This document shows positions 37,510-47,250 of a DNA stretch of 64,000 nucleotides, in pieces. Position numbers and translations under genes: made by a program. The DNA comes from Balneola sp. (lineage in GTDB: Bacteria; Bacteroidota; Rhodothermia; Balneolales; Balneolaceae): the NCBI GenBank assembly GCA_017640785.1, contig JAEPPZ010000009.1, positions 1 to 64,000 of the forward strand. The letters run 5' to 3'. The notes beneath the pieces are model-generated. The model had not been told where the DNA came from. It saw only the letters and a list, made by a program, of their open reading frames with translations, and made no database searches. Position 1 is the stretch's first letter; each line of letters starts with the position of its first letter.

Positions 37510-39387
37510 ATGAAAAAAAGTGTACATATTTGTTTCTGTCTCTGCTCCCTCCTTCTCATTGGTTGTGCAAATGAGATGGATGAGAAGGCAATGTCTTTCA
37601 TGGATGTTAAACCCTATGAAAGCGTTCCGTTTACAGTTTTTGAAACTACAGAAAGCAATTTAAGTATCGGCGATATTCTCTCAAAAGAGTATCAGGAGAA
37701 ATTTGACAGCTTAGAAAATTCCAAAAGCATTGAGAGAGCGAAGACATATTGGTTTAAAGCAGATCTTAGTAGTATAGATTTTGAAGAGGAAAACTGGGTT
37801 GTAAGAGTTGGAGGATATGCACTCAATAACCTATACCTGAATCAGAATGATAGCATAATAATATCTAAAGCCGGTGACCTAGATCCTGTAACAAAGGAAC
37901 TGGAACTCATCACTTGGCGCTATCACACAATGAATGAATCGAATTTGATTCAGGGAAAATATGTGTATCTGGAATTGAGGGAAAATTATTTTCCGGCGCG
38001 GATCTATAAACAACAAATCCGGGTAATTCAGGAATCTGATTTTAAATCAAACTCTATAATTGGCTTTATAGATGATGCAGAATATAATTTTAGAGCTGTT
38101 TTCTTTTTAGGTGGAATTGCCTTCCTGTTGATCTATACGTTAGGAATATACTTTATCTATAAGGATCGGCTTTACTTATTATATGGAGCATACCTTCTTT
38201 TCTTGTTGATGTATTTAGGAGTCAAAATGTATCCGGCTCAATCAACAGTACTGTTTGGTGCTTTTCCAATACTAAACCAGGCCTGGAATGAAGTAACTCA
38301 AATACTTCTTAATTACTGGTATGTTAGATTTGTAAGGAAGTTCTTAGATGCAAAAACACTTTATCCATTTATAGATAAGGCAGGTAAAGTTATAGAATGG
38401 GTAATACTCGGGTTTGTAACAGTGGTGCTGATAAGCATTTTTTCTGATCCCTTAAGTACATCACTGTATTACATAGTAACAACAGAAAGGCTGATGATGA
38501 TTGCGTTTGCCGTAGTTACAAACATTTATATACTTCTGAATCTTAAAGACAGAAGAGGGATCTATATAATGGCGGGATCAACAATGTTATTAACAGGAAG
38601 TGTTACCGCCTTAATAATGGGTGACATTCAATATTTCATGATCGGGGTGATATTAGAGATATTTATTTTTGGTATGGGTTTGGGAATTTTGATGAAGCGG
38701 AGAGAAGACGAAAAAACTATTTTAAACAAAGAAATGGAAAAAGTGAAAATGAGAGCCTTACAAACTCAAATGAATCCTCACTTTATTTTTAATTCGCTGA
38801 ATTCCATTCGGTCATATATGATAAAAAATGAGACCAAACAAGCTTCGGGATATTTAGCTAAGTTCTCCAGATTAATAAGACAGATACTGGAATATTCAAC
38901 AGAAGAATTCATCACGCTGAAAGAAGAGCTGCAGGTTTTAAACTTATACGTGCAAATAGAGCAATTGCGATTTCGGGATGAATTTGGTTTTATTATTGAA
39001 GTAGATGAAAGCTTAAACGAAGAAGAATTAATTGTGCCTCCATTAATTGTACAACCCTTTTTAGAAAACGCTATTTGGCATGGATTGATGCAAAAACAGG
39101 GAGAAAAGAAAATAGAACTTTCTGTAAAAGACAATGGAAGCACAATTAAGATTATACTGCGCGATAATGGAATAGGGAGAGAAGAAGCAAGTCGCAGTTC
39201 TTCAGGCTTAAATAAAGAAACCAGATCAATGGCTATAGACCTGACCACACAAAGAATAGAGCTGCTGGAAGAAAAGGGAGTTGATGGAGATAAAGTTAAG
39301 ATCATAGATCTTTATGATGATTCCAGGGCGCCAACAGGAACGGAAGTAAGGCTGGAGCTTCCAAAGTTAAACAGGAAGTTAAAATGA
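37510..39387 (+). CDS. 7TMR-DISM sensor histidine kinase (LytS-like)
   Basis: 625 residues. A lipobox-like LLIGC near residue 19 precedes an extracellular 7TMR-DISM2-type domain (about 30-170). Seven transmembrane helices fill about 185-390, followed by a short coiled coil. The kinase core has His424 in QMNPHFIFNSLNS and an HATPase with NAIWHGLMQK and DNGIGREEA. Its stop overlaps the regulator start by 4 nt. The ligand is unknown. Confidence 0.92.
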   Translation: MKKSVHICFCLCSLLLIGCANEMDEKAMSFMDVKPYESVPFTVFETTESNLSIGDILSKEYQEKFDSLENSKSIERAKTYWFKADLSSIDFEEENWVVRVGGYALNNLYLNQNDSIIISKAGDLDPVTKELELITWRYHTMNESNLIQGKYVYLELRENYFPARIYKQQIRVIQESDFKSNSIIGFIDDAEYNFRAVFFLGGIAFLLIYTLGIYFIYKDRLYLLYGAYLLFLLMYLGVKMYPAQSTVLFGAFPILNQAWNEVTQILLNYWYVRFVRKFLDAKTLYPFIDKAGKVIEWVILGFVTVVLISIFSDPLSTSLYYIVTTERLMMIAFAVVTNIYILLNLKDRRGIYIMAGSTMLLTGSVTALIMGDIQYFMIGVILEIFIFGMGLGILMKRREDEKTILNKEMEKVKMRALQTQMNPHFIFNSLNSIRSYMIKNETKQASGYLAKFSRLIRQILEYSTEEFITLKEELQVLNLYVQIEQLRFRDEFGFIIEVDESLNEEELIVPPLIVQPFLENAIWHGLMQKQGEKKIELSVKDNGSTIKIILRDNGIGREEASRSSSGLNKETRSMAIDLTTQRIELLEEKGVDGDKVKIIDLYDDSRAPTGTEVRLELPKLNRKLK

Positions 39388-40094
39388 AATTAAAAGTAGC
39401 TATAGTTGATGATGAACGGCATTGTATAGAAACTTTAAAATACGATCTGGAAGAGTCTTTTTCTGAGAAGGTAGAAGTGCTTTTCGAATGCAACAATAGT
39501 GTTGAATGTGTTGAAAATCTTCGTTCTATAAAACCGGATGTACTATTCATTGATATTGAAATGCCGGGTTTAAACGGCTTCGAGCTTATAAAAGTGATAA
39601 AACCCAAAGAAACGAAAGTAGTGTTTACAACAGCTCATGCTAAACACGCAGTTGAAGCCATAAATTTTAAGCCGGAAGCTTATCTACTAAAGCCTATCGA
39701 ACTCGAAGAATTGAGCAAGGTAGTGGATGAGTTATATGCATCAAAAAAGCCGGCAATTGATATTGGTATTTCAGATAAATTGGCTATTTCAACAACAGAA
39801 GATATTGAACTGGTAAAACATTCAACGATCGTATATGCCAAGGCAAGTAATAACTACACAGAAATCATCCTTGAAGACGGAGGCACCAAGCTTATCAGTA
39901 AAACGCTGAAGTTCGTTTCTGCACAGCTTCCTGAAAGTTCTTTTTTCAGAGTTCACAAAAGTTATTTAGTGAACCTGAACCACATTGAAAGATACAGGAA
40001 GGCAGACGGAGGAATGCTGATAATGAGTAATGAAGCAGAAATTCCAGTCTCAGGAGATAAGAAAGAAGACTTGCTCATACTCATTCAAAGGTGA
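39384..40094 (+). CDS. LytTR-family response regulator
   Basis: 236 residues. Receiver domain with VDDE at 8-11, D57 in LFIDIEMPG and lysine in LLKPIELEEL. LytTR DNA-binding domain at about 130-236 (IVYAKASNNYTEIIL, FFRVHKSYLVNLNHIERY). Coupled to the kinase at 39387. Its target promoter is not evident; the M14 peptidase downstream is a candidate by position only. Confidence 0.95.
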   Translation: MKLKVAIVDDERHCIETLKYDLEESFSEKVEVLFECNNSVECVENLRSIKPDVLFIDIEMPGLNGFELIKVIKPKETKVVFTTAHAKHAVEAINFKPEAYLLKPIELEELSKVVDELYASKKPAIDIGISDKLAISTTEDIELVKHSTIVYAKASNNYTEIILEDGGTKLISKTLKFVSAQLPESSFFRVHKSYLVNLNHIERYRKADGGMLIMSNEAEIPVSGDKKEDLLILIQR

Positions 40095-40206
40095 GTTTAA
40101 CTAACTCTTGTCACAATCATACTAAGAAGCTATTCATTTAATGACTGCTATCGTCATATTTGGGCAGGGATTTATGGAAACATTATATATCACAAGATGT
40201 CCTAGT

Positions 40207-40250
40207 CCTCAATTCCCACTGGTTTTGATTAACTTCTACCAAAATTGAGG
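40207..40250. other. stable hairpin in the regulator-peptidase gap
   Basis: Outer stem CCTCAATT (40207-40214) / AATTGAGG (40243-40250), an asymmetric internal loop, then TGGT (40220-40223) / ACCA (40238-40241) closing a 14-nt loop. It is AT-rich with no U-tail, so not a standard terminator; a leader or small RNA structure is possible. No clear gene accompanies it. Confidence 0.4.
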
Positions 40251-40285
40251 AACTATAGCGTAATAATTGTATGAAAGCAGTTATT

Positions 40286-40311
40286 GCGCTTTTTTGTTTA
40301 AGCGCTTTTTT
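40286..40311 (+). terminator. rho-independent terminator after the two-component pair
   Basis: Stem GCGCTT (40286-40291) / AAGCGC (40300-40305), loop 8 nt, followed by TTTTTT. It separates the LytTR gene from the M14 peptidase gene. Confidence 0.75.
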
Positions 40312-40376
40312 CAGCATTTTTCATATAGTAAAGCTACTATACAGAGATCTTTAAAAAACGAATAACTACAATACTT

Positions 40377-42962
40377 ATGAAAAAGGCATTTCTTTTATGT
40401 GCGGCATTAATATTTGGGTTTAATGCACAAGCGCAAGTAACTCTTGATTACTACTTACCTGATGGAATTAAATATGATTCAAAGATCCCGACACCAAAAT
40501 CTGTGTTAGGTTCTGAGGTTGGAGAATGGCATGTTCGCCACGACCAATTAGTGAATTATATGTATGCAGTAGCAGAAGCATCAGACAGAGTATCAATAAG
40601 TGAATATGCAAGAACTTATGAAAGTCGTCCGCTTTTAATGCTGACTATTACCTCTCCGGAGAATCATAAAAATATTGATAAGCTGAAAAGAGAGCACGTT
40701 CAACTTACAGATGCAGCGAGTTCCGGAAATCTGGAAATTTCGAATATGCCGGCAGTGATTACTTTAAGCTACAGTGTTCACGGAAATGAGCCAAGCGGTT
40801 CTAATTCGTCGTTACTAACCGTATATCATCTTGCGGCAGCTCAGGGAAAAGAAATAGAGGACGTGCTGAAGAATACGATTATTTTGGTAGATCCAAGTAT
40901 AAACCCTGATGGACTAAGTCGTTTTGCTCAGTGGGCAAACCAACATAAAAGTTTAAATAATTTAGTAACAGACCCAGGCAGCAGAGAATATAATGAAGTA
41001 TGGCCCGGAGGAAGGACCAACCACTACTGGTTCGACCTTAATCGTGACTGGCTGTTAGTACAACATCCGGAAAGCAAAGGTAGAGTAGCTAAGTTCCATG
41101 AGTGGAAACCAAACATCTTAACAGATCATCATGAGATGGGAACAAATTCCACCTTCTTTTTTCAACCGGGAATTCCATCCAGAACACACCCATTAACTCC
41201 GGAAAGAAACCAGAGATTAACAGCAAGCATCGCGGAATATCACGCTGAAGAGCTGGATAAAATTCAATCTTTGTATTACTCCAAAGAAAGCTTTGATGAC
41301 TTTTACTACGGAAAAGGATCTACATATCCGGATGTGAACGGCGCTATTGGAATTCTTTTTGAACAAGCCAGCTCCCGCGGACATGCGCAGGAAAGCGTTC
41401 ATGGAATTCTTAAGTTTCCTTTTACAATTAGGAATCAGTTTACAGCTTCCCTTTCAACAATAAAAGCAACTCAGGCGATGAGAGAAGAGTTGCTAGCACA
41501 TATGCGGGACTTTTACAAAGAAAGATCCGAAGCCGCAAAAGCAGCGTCTATAAAGGCATATGTTTTTGGCGAAGAGGCGGACCAGGCAAGAACGTACCAT
41601 TTTGCTGAAATGTTAAACCGCCATCAGGTCAAAATATATGAGTTGAAAAACGACCTCAATACAGATGGCAAGAATTTTAAAGCAGGAAAAGCATTTGTTG
41701 TTCCTACAAACCAACAACAATATCAGCTTATAACAGCGGTCTTTGAACGAAGAACGGAATTCACAGATAGTCTTTTCTACGATGTTTCAGCCTGGACAAT
41801 GCCTTATGCATTTAATCTTCCTTTCGCGGAATTAGGAAACAGAGAGTTTAAGGACAATCTTTTAGGTTCTCAGTTTGATGGAGAGATGAAATCAAACGGA
41901 TCCGTTATAGGGGGAAAAAGCAATTACGCCTATGTATTTGAGTGGGATGAATACTATGCGCCAAAAGCTGTTTATAAACTTCTTTCAAATGGAGTTCGGG
42001 CAAAAGTAGCCTCTCAGCCATTTACTTCTGTGACCTCTCAGGGAACGAAAGATTTTGATTACGGCACAATTATGGTTCCAATGGGCGTTCAGGATGATCA
42101 GCAACAAACACACCAGCTTATTCAGGAAATTGCAAAAGAAAATGGGATAAGTGTTTATTCAGTAAAAACGGGATTAACTCCAAAAGGAATGGATCTCGGA
42201 AGTAATAATTTTGAAAATCTGATTGAGCCTAAAGTTGCAATGATTGGCGGTAACGGGACCAATTCTTATGAAATTGGTGAAGCATGGCATTTAATGGATC
42301 AAAGATATCACATGCCACTTAGTATTGTAGAGCAAGATGATATCAGAGGCTCACGGCTACACAGATATAATGTTTTAATTATTTCCGGCTACGGATACAA
42401 TGACCTGTCAACAAGTGATGTTGACGAAATAAAACGCTGGGTGAGCAACGGGGGAACACTCATCGCTTACAAGTATGGAATCGGCTGGGCTAAGCAGCAC
42501 GGTTTGGCAAATGTAGAATTCGTTTCAGGAAACAATAATAATGAAGACGATGAAGTAAAAACCAGACCATATGTGAATCAAAGCAATGATTCAGGGGCTG
42601 GTGTTATTGGCGGGGCTATTTTTAATACAAAAATAGATCTTACTCACCCGATGGGATATGGCTTTAATAATGAAGACTTAACTGTTTTTAGAAACAGCAC
42701 TCAGTTTCTGCAGAAAGGTAAAAACCCATATTCAAATCCGGTTGTATACACTGACTCTCCTTTAGCCAGTGGATATGTTTCAGATGAAAATGTCGAAAAA
42801 ATGAAGAACTCAGCAGCAGTTGTCATTAGCAGACACGGAAGCGGAAAAGTTATTACAATGACAGACAACCCGAATTTCCGGGCATTTTGGTATGGAACAA
42901 ATAAACTGTTTGCCAATGCGATATTCTTTGGACATACTATTAGCGGGAGTACAGCAAATTAA
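40377..42962 (+). CDS. M14-family zinc carboxypeptidase, secreted
   Basis: 861 residues, signal peptide ending NAQAQ. The M14 zinc motif H-x-x-E is H135-G-N-E138 in SYSVHGNEPSG; DHHEMG and NRDWLL are further active-site segments. About 400 C-terminal residues form a glutamine-amidotransferase-like Rossmann domain (KVAMIGG... SGYGYN, NGGTLIAYK), a layout known in this M14 subgroup. Acts outside the cytoplasm on peptides. The next gene starts at the base after its stop. Confidence 0.92.
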   Translation: MKKAFLLCAALIFGFNAQAQVTLDYYLPDGIKYDSKIPTPKSVLGSEVGEWHVRHDQLVNYMYAVAEASDRVSISEYARTYESRPLLMLTITSPENHKNIDKLKREHVQLTDAASSGNLEISNMPAVITLSYSVHGNEPSGSNSSLLTVYHLAAAQGKEIEDVLKNTIILVDPSINPDGLSRFAQWANQHKSLNNLVTDPGSREYNEVWPGGRTNHYWFDLNRDWLLVQHPESKGRVAKFHEWKPNILTDHHEMGTNSTFFFQPGIPSRTHPLTPERNQRLTASIAEYHAEELDKIQSLYYSKESFDDFYYGKGSTYPDVNGAIGILFEQASSRGHAQESVHGILKFPFTIRNQFTASLSTIKATQAMREELLAHMRDFYKERSEAAKAASIKAYVFGEEADQARTYHFAEMLNRHQVKIYELKNDLNTDGKNFKAGKAFVVPTNQQQYQLITAVFERRTEFTDSLFYDVSAWTMPYAFNLPFAELGNREFKDNLLGSQFDGEMKSNGSVIGGKSNYAYVFEWDEYYAPKAVYKLLSNGVRAKVASQPFTSVTSQGTKDFDYGTIMVPMGVQDDQQQTHQLIQEIAKENGISVYSVKTGLTPKGMDLGSNNFENLIEPKVAMIGGNGTNSYEIGEAWHLMDQRYHMPLSIVEQDDIRGSRLHRYNVLIISGYGYNDLSTSDVDEIKRWVSNGGTLIAYKYGIGWAKQHGLANVEFVSGNNNNEDDEVKTRPYVNQSNDSGAGVIGGAIFNTKIDLTHPMGYGFNNEDLTVFRNSTQFLQKGKNPYSNPVVYTDSPLASGYVSDENVEKMKNSAAVVISRHGSGKVITMTDNPNFRAFWYGTNKLFANAIFFGHTISGSTAN

Positions 42963-43511
42963 GTGAGCATTTCTTTTGATATTGATGAAGCCATTTCAAT
43001 TTTAGATAGAACCCCGAAAGTATTGTCAGCATTGCTTTCGGGACTTTCTAAAGAATGGCTTTACAATAATGAGGGAGATTCAACTTGGAGTCCTCATCAG
43101 GTTTTGGGACACTTGGTATATGGCGAAGAAACAGACTGGTTACCAAGAACAAAGATCATTCTTGAATTCGATGCCACAAAAGAATTCGAGCCCTACGACC
43201 GATTTGCACAGGACAGACTTTACGCAGATAAAAGCTCCGAAGAGTTATTGAGCTTGTTTGCAAAAAGAAGAGCACAAAATTTGGAAGAGTTAAAAACAAT
43301 GAGTCTTTCTTCCGATGACCTTATGAAAAAAGGAAAACACCCGGAATTCGGGGAAATCACCTTAAAAGAAATGCTTTCAGCTTGGGTTGTTCACGATTTA
43401 GGTCACATTGTGCAGATAAACAGAACACTAGCCAAGAATTTCAAAGAAGAGATTGGTCCATGGGCAAAGTATCTTACGGTTGTCAGATCAAAACCGGCAT
43501 CGGAGGAATAA
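42963..43511 (+). CDS. DinB-family protein
   Basis: 182 residues, DinB four-helix fold. Candidate metal-ligand histidines are in HQVLGHLVYGE and VVHDLGHIVQINR. The start is GTG at 42963, immediately after the peptidase stop, so it is read from the same transcript. Only loosely similar to the DinB gene at 19256. Substrate unknown. Confidence 0.82.
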   Translation: MSISFDIDEAISILDRTPKVLSALLSGLSKEWLYNNEGDSTWSPHQVLGHLVYGEETDWLPRTKIILEFDATKEFEPYDRFAQDRLYADKSSEELLSLFAKRRAQNLEELKTMSLSSDDLMKKGKHPEFGEITLKEMLSAWVVHDLGHIVQINRTLAKNFKEEIGPWAKYLTVVRSKPASEE

Positions 43512-43520
43512 ACTAAATCA

Positions 43521-44033
43521 CTACTCTTCTCTTGGAGGCATTCCCAAAAGGTGTCTGAAATCAAATTTTTCACCCATGGTTTTAAGATTATTAATGAGCA
43601 TTATTGCCCGATCGATCTTTAACTGGCTGCTTTTTACTGAGCCAACATAATGGATGATATATCTTTTCTTTCCGTCGCTCAGAGCTTCAAACAGCCTTGC
43701 ACCTTCAGGCTCTTGTTCAAGCAATGCATCAAGCTCCTCCGGCATTTCCATTCCATATTTAAAATGATCATGCCTTAGCTCCAGTGTAACTTCAGCCCCT
43801 AATTCGGCGCCAAACTTCTTAAGTCTTTTTTTGTTTATAGAGATGTATCCCTGCCCTTCACCAAAGGCAACCAATCCGCAATGAAACTCCTCAAATCCAT
43901 TTACAGAACAAAGGAGCCTTGTTCCCAGCCCACCCATTTCTTCGACCATAGTTTTCGGAATAACCACAACCGTCATTTTTAGTTTTTCTAGAAGTACTAA
44001 AGTGGTTTTCAAATGGAAAGTCTTCATGCGCAA
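43521..44033 (-). CDS. DUF1905 / YdeI-like (OmdA) protein
   Basis: 170 residues. The N-terminal DUF1905 barrel (FHLKTTL, VVIPKTMVEEMGG) is joined to the YdeI-like segment (PEELDALLEQEPEGARLFEALSDGKKRYIIHYV and a final KIDRAIMLINNL helix). The family has been named bacteriocin-protection in some genomes without firm proof. Convergent with the DinB gene. Confidence 0.8.
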   Translation of the reverse strand: MRMKTFHLKTTLVLLEKLKMTVVVIPKTMVEEMGGLGTRLLCSVNGFEEFHCGLVAFGEGQGYISINKKRLKKFGAELGAEVTLELRHDHFKYGMEMPEELDALLEQEPEGARLFEALSDGKKRYIIHYVGSVKSSQLKIDRAIMLINNLKTMGEKFDFRHLLGMPPREE

Positions 44034-44103
44034 TGAGTTAGAAAAAGAAACTATTTAGTCTAGGGATAGTTTATAAGGTTGAAAACTAACTAAAAAGAAA
44101 CAA

Positions 44104-44769
44104 ATGAAGGGTTTAAAAATAACCGGAATTATAATAGCAATTCTTTTGGGAGCAGCATTGGCTGTTGGAATGACAATTGATGGAATTGTTGAGTCAGGTA
44201 TAGAAGATTCAGGCAGCGAAATATTAAAAACGGAAGTGGAAGTAGATGATATCGATGTTTCTCTTTTTGGTGCTTCTGCGGATATGGATGGGTTTATAGT
44301 GTACAATCCGGAAGGTTTTTCGGATGATGTTGCGATCTCTTTAAAAGGAATTGAGATCGAAATGGATGTTAAAAGTTTGTTATCTGATCAAATAGTAGTT
44401 AACAGGATCAGGGTAACCAATCCGGAAATACTTTTTGAACAAAAAGAGACAAGAGTAAACCTAAGAGAGCTCAGCAGTAACATTGAGATGAGTTCAGATG
44501 ATAAATCAGAGAAGACAATTATTATCAAGGAATTTATTCTCGAACAGGGCAAAGTAAAGATTTCATCAGAACTGGAACAAAAAAGATCAGCGGAAGCCAC
44601 AGTTGATAGAATAGTTCTTACCGATATTGGTGAGTCAGGATCTGATACAGTAGAACAGGCTTTAAGAGAAATATTTAGACCAATTATCCGAAATGCAATA
44701 TCCGAAGCAGTAAAATCAGGCTTAATGGATCAACTGGAAGAAGGAGTTAAAGACCTAATTGATTTCTGA
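44104..44769 (+). CDS. AsmA-like membrane-anchored protein
   Basis: 221 residues. An N-terminal transmembrane segment (ITGIIIAILLGAALAVGM) is followed by an extracytoplasmic beta-rich part with the AsmA/DUF748-type pattern (ILKTEVEVDDIDVSLFGASADMDGFIVYNPEGF, IKGIEIEMDVKSLL). The family is short here against full AsmA. A role in outer-membrane homeostasis is inferred only from family. Confidence 0.7.
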   Translation: MKGLKITGIIIAILLGAALAVGMTIDGIVESGIEDSGSEILKTEVEVDDIDVSLFGASADMDGFIVYNPEGFSDDVAISLKGIEIEMDVKSLLSDQIVVNRIRVTNPEILFEQKETRVNLRELSSNIEMSSDDKSEKTIIIKEFILEQGKVKISSELEQKRSAEATVDRIVLTDIGESGSDTVEQALREIFRPIIRNAISEAVKSGLMDQLEEGVKDLIDF

Positions 44770-44776
44770 GAAAACA

Positions 44777-46165
44777 CTATTTGTCTTTAGCTTTGTAGGA
44801 GGCTTCGATACCGGCAAGCTTTTCATCGATAAAACTTCTGGATAACCATCTTCCGGCAACCATAACTCCGGAGTGTTTTTTAAGATTAGAAATATCTTCT
44901 AAAGGATTATTGTCAACCAGAATTAGATCGGCTCTTTGGCCTACTTCAATGGTTCCAAAATTATCTTTGCGCGAAAAATATTCCCCAACATTTTTTGTGC
45001 CTGTAACAAGTATCTCATAAGGAGTCATTCCCGCTTCACTCATGACTTTCAGTTCTCTGTGAATTGAAAAACCGGGAACACTGTATAATTGAGGAGCATC
45101 TGTTCCCATAAGAATTTTAACTCCTGATTTATTCATTTCTGAAAGCAGTCGTTGACGAAGAGCGGCGTGCTCACGAGCATTCTCAAGATTAAAATTAGAG
45201 TTATTAAGCAATCGTTTTGTCCAGGCATTATAACCGGACACAAGATTTTTAGGGATATACTTTAACTCATCATATTCTCTAAGGGCATCATAATCTGCAG
45301 CGCCTAAAATAGTCTCCCATAAAGCCTGAGTAGGCACAACCCAAACATTGTTTTCTTTTGTTAAGGTGATTAACTCATGAATTTTTTGATCGAGTTCTTT
45401 TCCTGTGTAACTATCAAGATATGCAACATACCCATCCATATGATCGATGGTCTCCTGCCCCATTTCAATAGCGTGTATTATTCCCACATCCGAAGGAATA
45501 TGTCCGCCAAAAGTAATACCGATCTCATTAGCAGTTTGTGCCATGGCGTCGTACTCTTCCAAAGTAAGCCCAGGATGGATCTTTAAGAGATCCCAGCCCT
45601 CTTCTTTTTGCTGACGAACTCTACTTATGGCCTCTTCTACAGAACCGATGGAATTGCCGTTGAAACTTGGACCGGCCAAATAAAGACTCGGACCGATTAT
45701 TTCCTGAGAAGATACTTTATCTTTTAGTTCAAGCTGGTTAGCCCAACCCAACATGCCTCTTACGGTAGTAATACCGGCTGCTGTATATAAAAATAATGTG
45801 TTTTCAACATACTCCATATTCATATATCGCGGAGCATTTGAAGGAGGATCAGTAGGTGGAACATGCCCATGCATTTCGGCTAATCCCGGAATTAGAAATT
45901 TTCCGGTGCCATCAATAATTGTGGCTTTGCTGTCAAACTCTACATTTTCGGATGGAGCAATAAGAGAAATTTCATCCCCTCTGATTACAACCGTTTGGTT
46001 TTCAATAACACGATTGCTTGTCATAGGAATGACAGACACATTGATAAAGGCCGTTACATTGCCTGTAACTTTCTCTTTGGTTGTTTGATCATTCTGCGCT
46101 TGAAAAACGATATATGTAAGTACAAATATCGCAACTAAAACAGCAGGTAAAGCTACTCGTTTCAT
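44777..46165 (-). CDS. membrane-anchored amidohydrolase (imidazolonepropionase-like)
   Basis: 462 residues. N-terminal signal anchor (ALPAVLVAIFVLTYIV). The metal-dependent hydrolase core has HGHVPP (H-x-H), a carboxylated-lysine candidate in LLKIHPG, further histidines in GGHIPSD and IDHMDGY, and the aspartate of MGTDAPQ. The small composite domain closes with GQRADLILVDNNPLEDI. Secreted relatives include prolidase-like and cyclic-imide enzymes; the substrate is unknown. Confidence 0.85.
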   Translation of the reverse strand: MKRVALPAVLVAIFVLTYIVFQAQNDQTTKEKVTGNVTAFINVSVIPMTSNRVIENQTVVIRGDEISLIAPSENVEFDSKATIIDGTGKFLIPGLAEMHGHVPPTDPPSNAPRYMNMEYVENTLFLYTAAGITTVRGMLGWANQLELKDKVSSQEIIGPSLYLAGPSFNGNSIGSVEEAISRVRQQKEEGWDLLKIHPGLTLEEYDAMAQTANEIGITFGGHIPSDVGIIHAIEMGQETIDHMDGYVAYLDSYTGKELDQKIHELITLTKENNVWVVPTQALWETILGAADYDALREYDELKYIPKNLVSGYNAWTKRLLNNSNFNLENAREHAALRQRLLSEMNKSGVKILMGTDAPQLYSVPGFSIHRELKVMSEAGMTPYEILVTGTKNVGEYFSRKDNFGTIEVGQRADLILVDNNPLEDISNLKKHSGVMVAGRWLSRSFIDEKLAGIEASYKAKDK

Positions 46166-46268
46166 GGACAGTTAGTTATTTGATTACATATAAGAACAGG
46201 TTTGTTGAAACCTAAAACAACTTTTAGTTATTATTTTGATGAATTTTTACCGGTGTGAAAACTTGTAA

Positions 46269-47012
46269 TTACTTTTGTAAAGTCAAAAGCTCTTTGATGG
46301 TTTGTTTTATCGAAATTTCTTGCTTTCGGTAACTAATAAATGAGATGTCTCCCATTATCACTGCTCCTCTGTAGAAAAGATACATACCAATTGCCATTAT
46401 ACAATGACTAATATCCAGATGATTGAACCAAGGACTTATAGAAACTTTTGAAGTATAAAAGAAGGCAGCTAGTGATGTAAATAAAATGGATTGACAAATG
46501 ATCTTGGCACCTTTGTTACCGGTCTTCCAAAAAGCATAAAAACATAAAGGAAAAACAACCAAACCTAACCCATAAGCAGAGTGAACCTGAACATAAAAAA
46601 AGTTTAAGGTGAGAAAAGAAAGAACAGCAAACCCAAGCAGCTCAACAACATTTGCAATGCCCAAAACTTTGCTGGTAGTTCTAGAGACTATAGGAGAAAG
46701 GAAGGAAATAATTCCCCGTTCCAGAGCCGAAACAGCCAACATACTTATCAACCAGCCGGGAAGCTTCCAGCTCAAACCTAAAGCATACTGAAAAGCGTGA
46801 CCGGTTATACCTCCAAAAGCTGTAGCAATAGCCATTATCAAAAAGTATAAACGAAAGTATTGATGTGAGCTTCCCTGATAGTCGAGCTTTTTTAGTTTGA
46901 TATAAGCATAAAGGCAAACCGCAGTAACCAAAAGATCAGTAAGAGTAACAATGGGTTCCATTATCAGAACCCCGAAAATTTCGATAGAAGGTTGCCCGCT
47001 TGGTGAAGTCAT
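46269..47012 (-). CDS. polytopic membrane protein
   Basis: 247 residues with about seven hydrophobic segments (e.g. LTDLLVTAVCLYAYI, FLIMAIATAFGGI, LGFAVLSFLTLNFF). The motif FGGITGHAFQYALGLSWKLP and LDISHCIMAIGMYLF contain membrane histidines. No family firmly recognised. It stands alone; a hairpin at 47122-47148 lies upstream. Confidence 0.65.
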   Translation of the reverse strand: MTSPSGQPSIEIFGVLIMEPIVTLTDLLVTAVCLYAYIKLKKLDYQGSSHQYFRLYFLIMAIATAFGGITGHAFQYALGLSWKLPGWLISMLAVSALERGIISFLSPIVSRTTSKVLGIANVVELLGFAVLSFLTLNFFYVQVHSAYGLGLVVFPLCFYAFWKTGNKGAKIICQSILFTSLAAFFYTSKVSISPWFNHLDISHCIMAIGMYLFYRGAVIMGDISFISYRKQEISIKQTIKELLTLQK

Positions 47013-47121
47013 AGTTACAGAAGGTAGAAAAATCTGTAACCAAAAAATTTAAGAGCGTTTAAATTTAACAGGAATGTCTTTTCACAATAAAAACTTACGC
47101 TTCTAAAGTCCTATCAATAAT

Positions 47122-47148
47122 CCATCAGACGGATAGCCCGTCTGATGG
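47122..47148. repeat. perfect 11-bp hairpin, intergenic
   Basis: CCATCAGACGG (47122-47132), loop ATAGC, CCGTCTGATGG (47138-47148). No T-run. It lies between two leftward membrane-protein genes and could stop read-through or be a palindromic repeat. Confidence 0.6.
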
Positions 47149-47250
47149 CTGTGCAATTACTCTTAAGATTTGAGATGTGATAAGAACGTTCTCATTTCAA
47201 AGATTTGAGTATGTGACATAATATTACTCTGAAAAGAAAAGCTTTATAAC

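Noticed and set aside
37434-37601. N-terminal extension of the Nramp-like gene
   Set aside because: The extra 56 residues overlap the divergent kinase start and contain no transporter features; the family start fits ATG 37433.
40141-40248. Short rightward ORF of 35 codons
   Set aside because: It spans the hairpin region, has no ribosome-binding site or conserved pattern.
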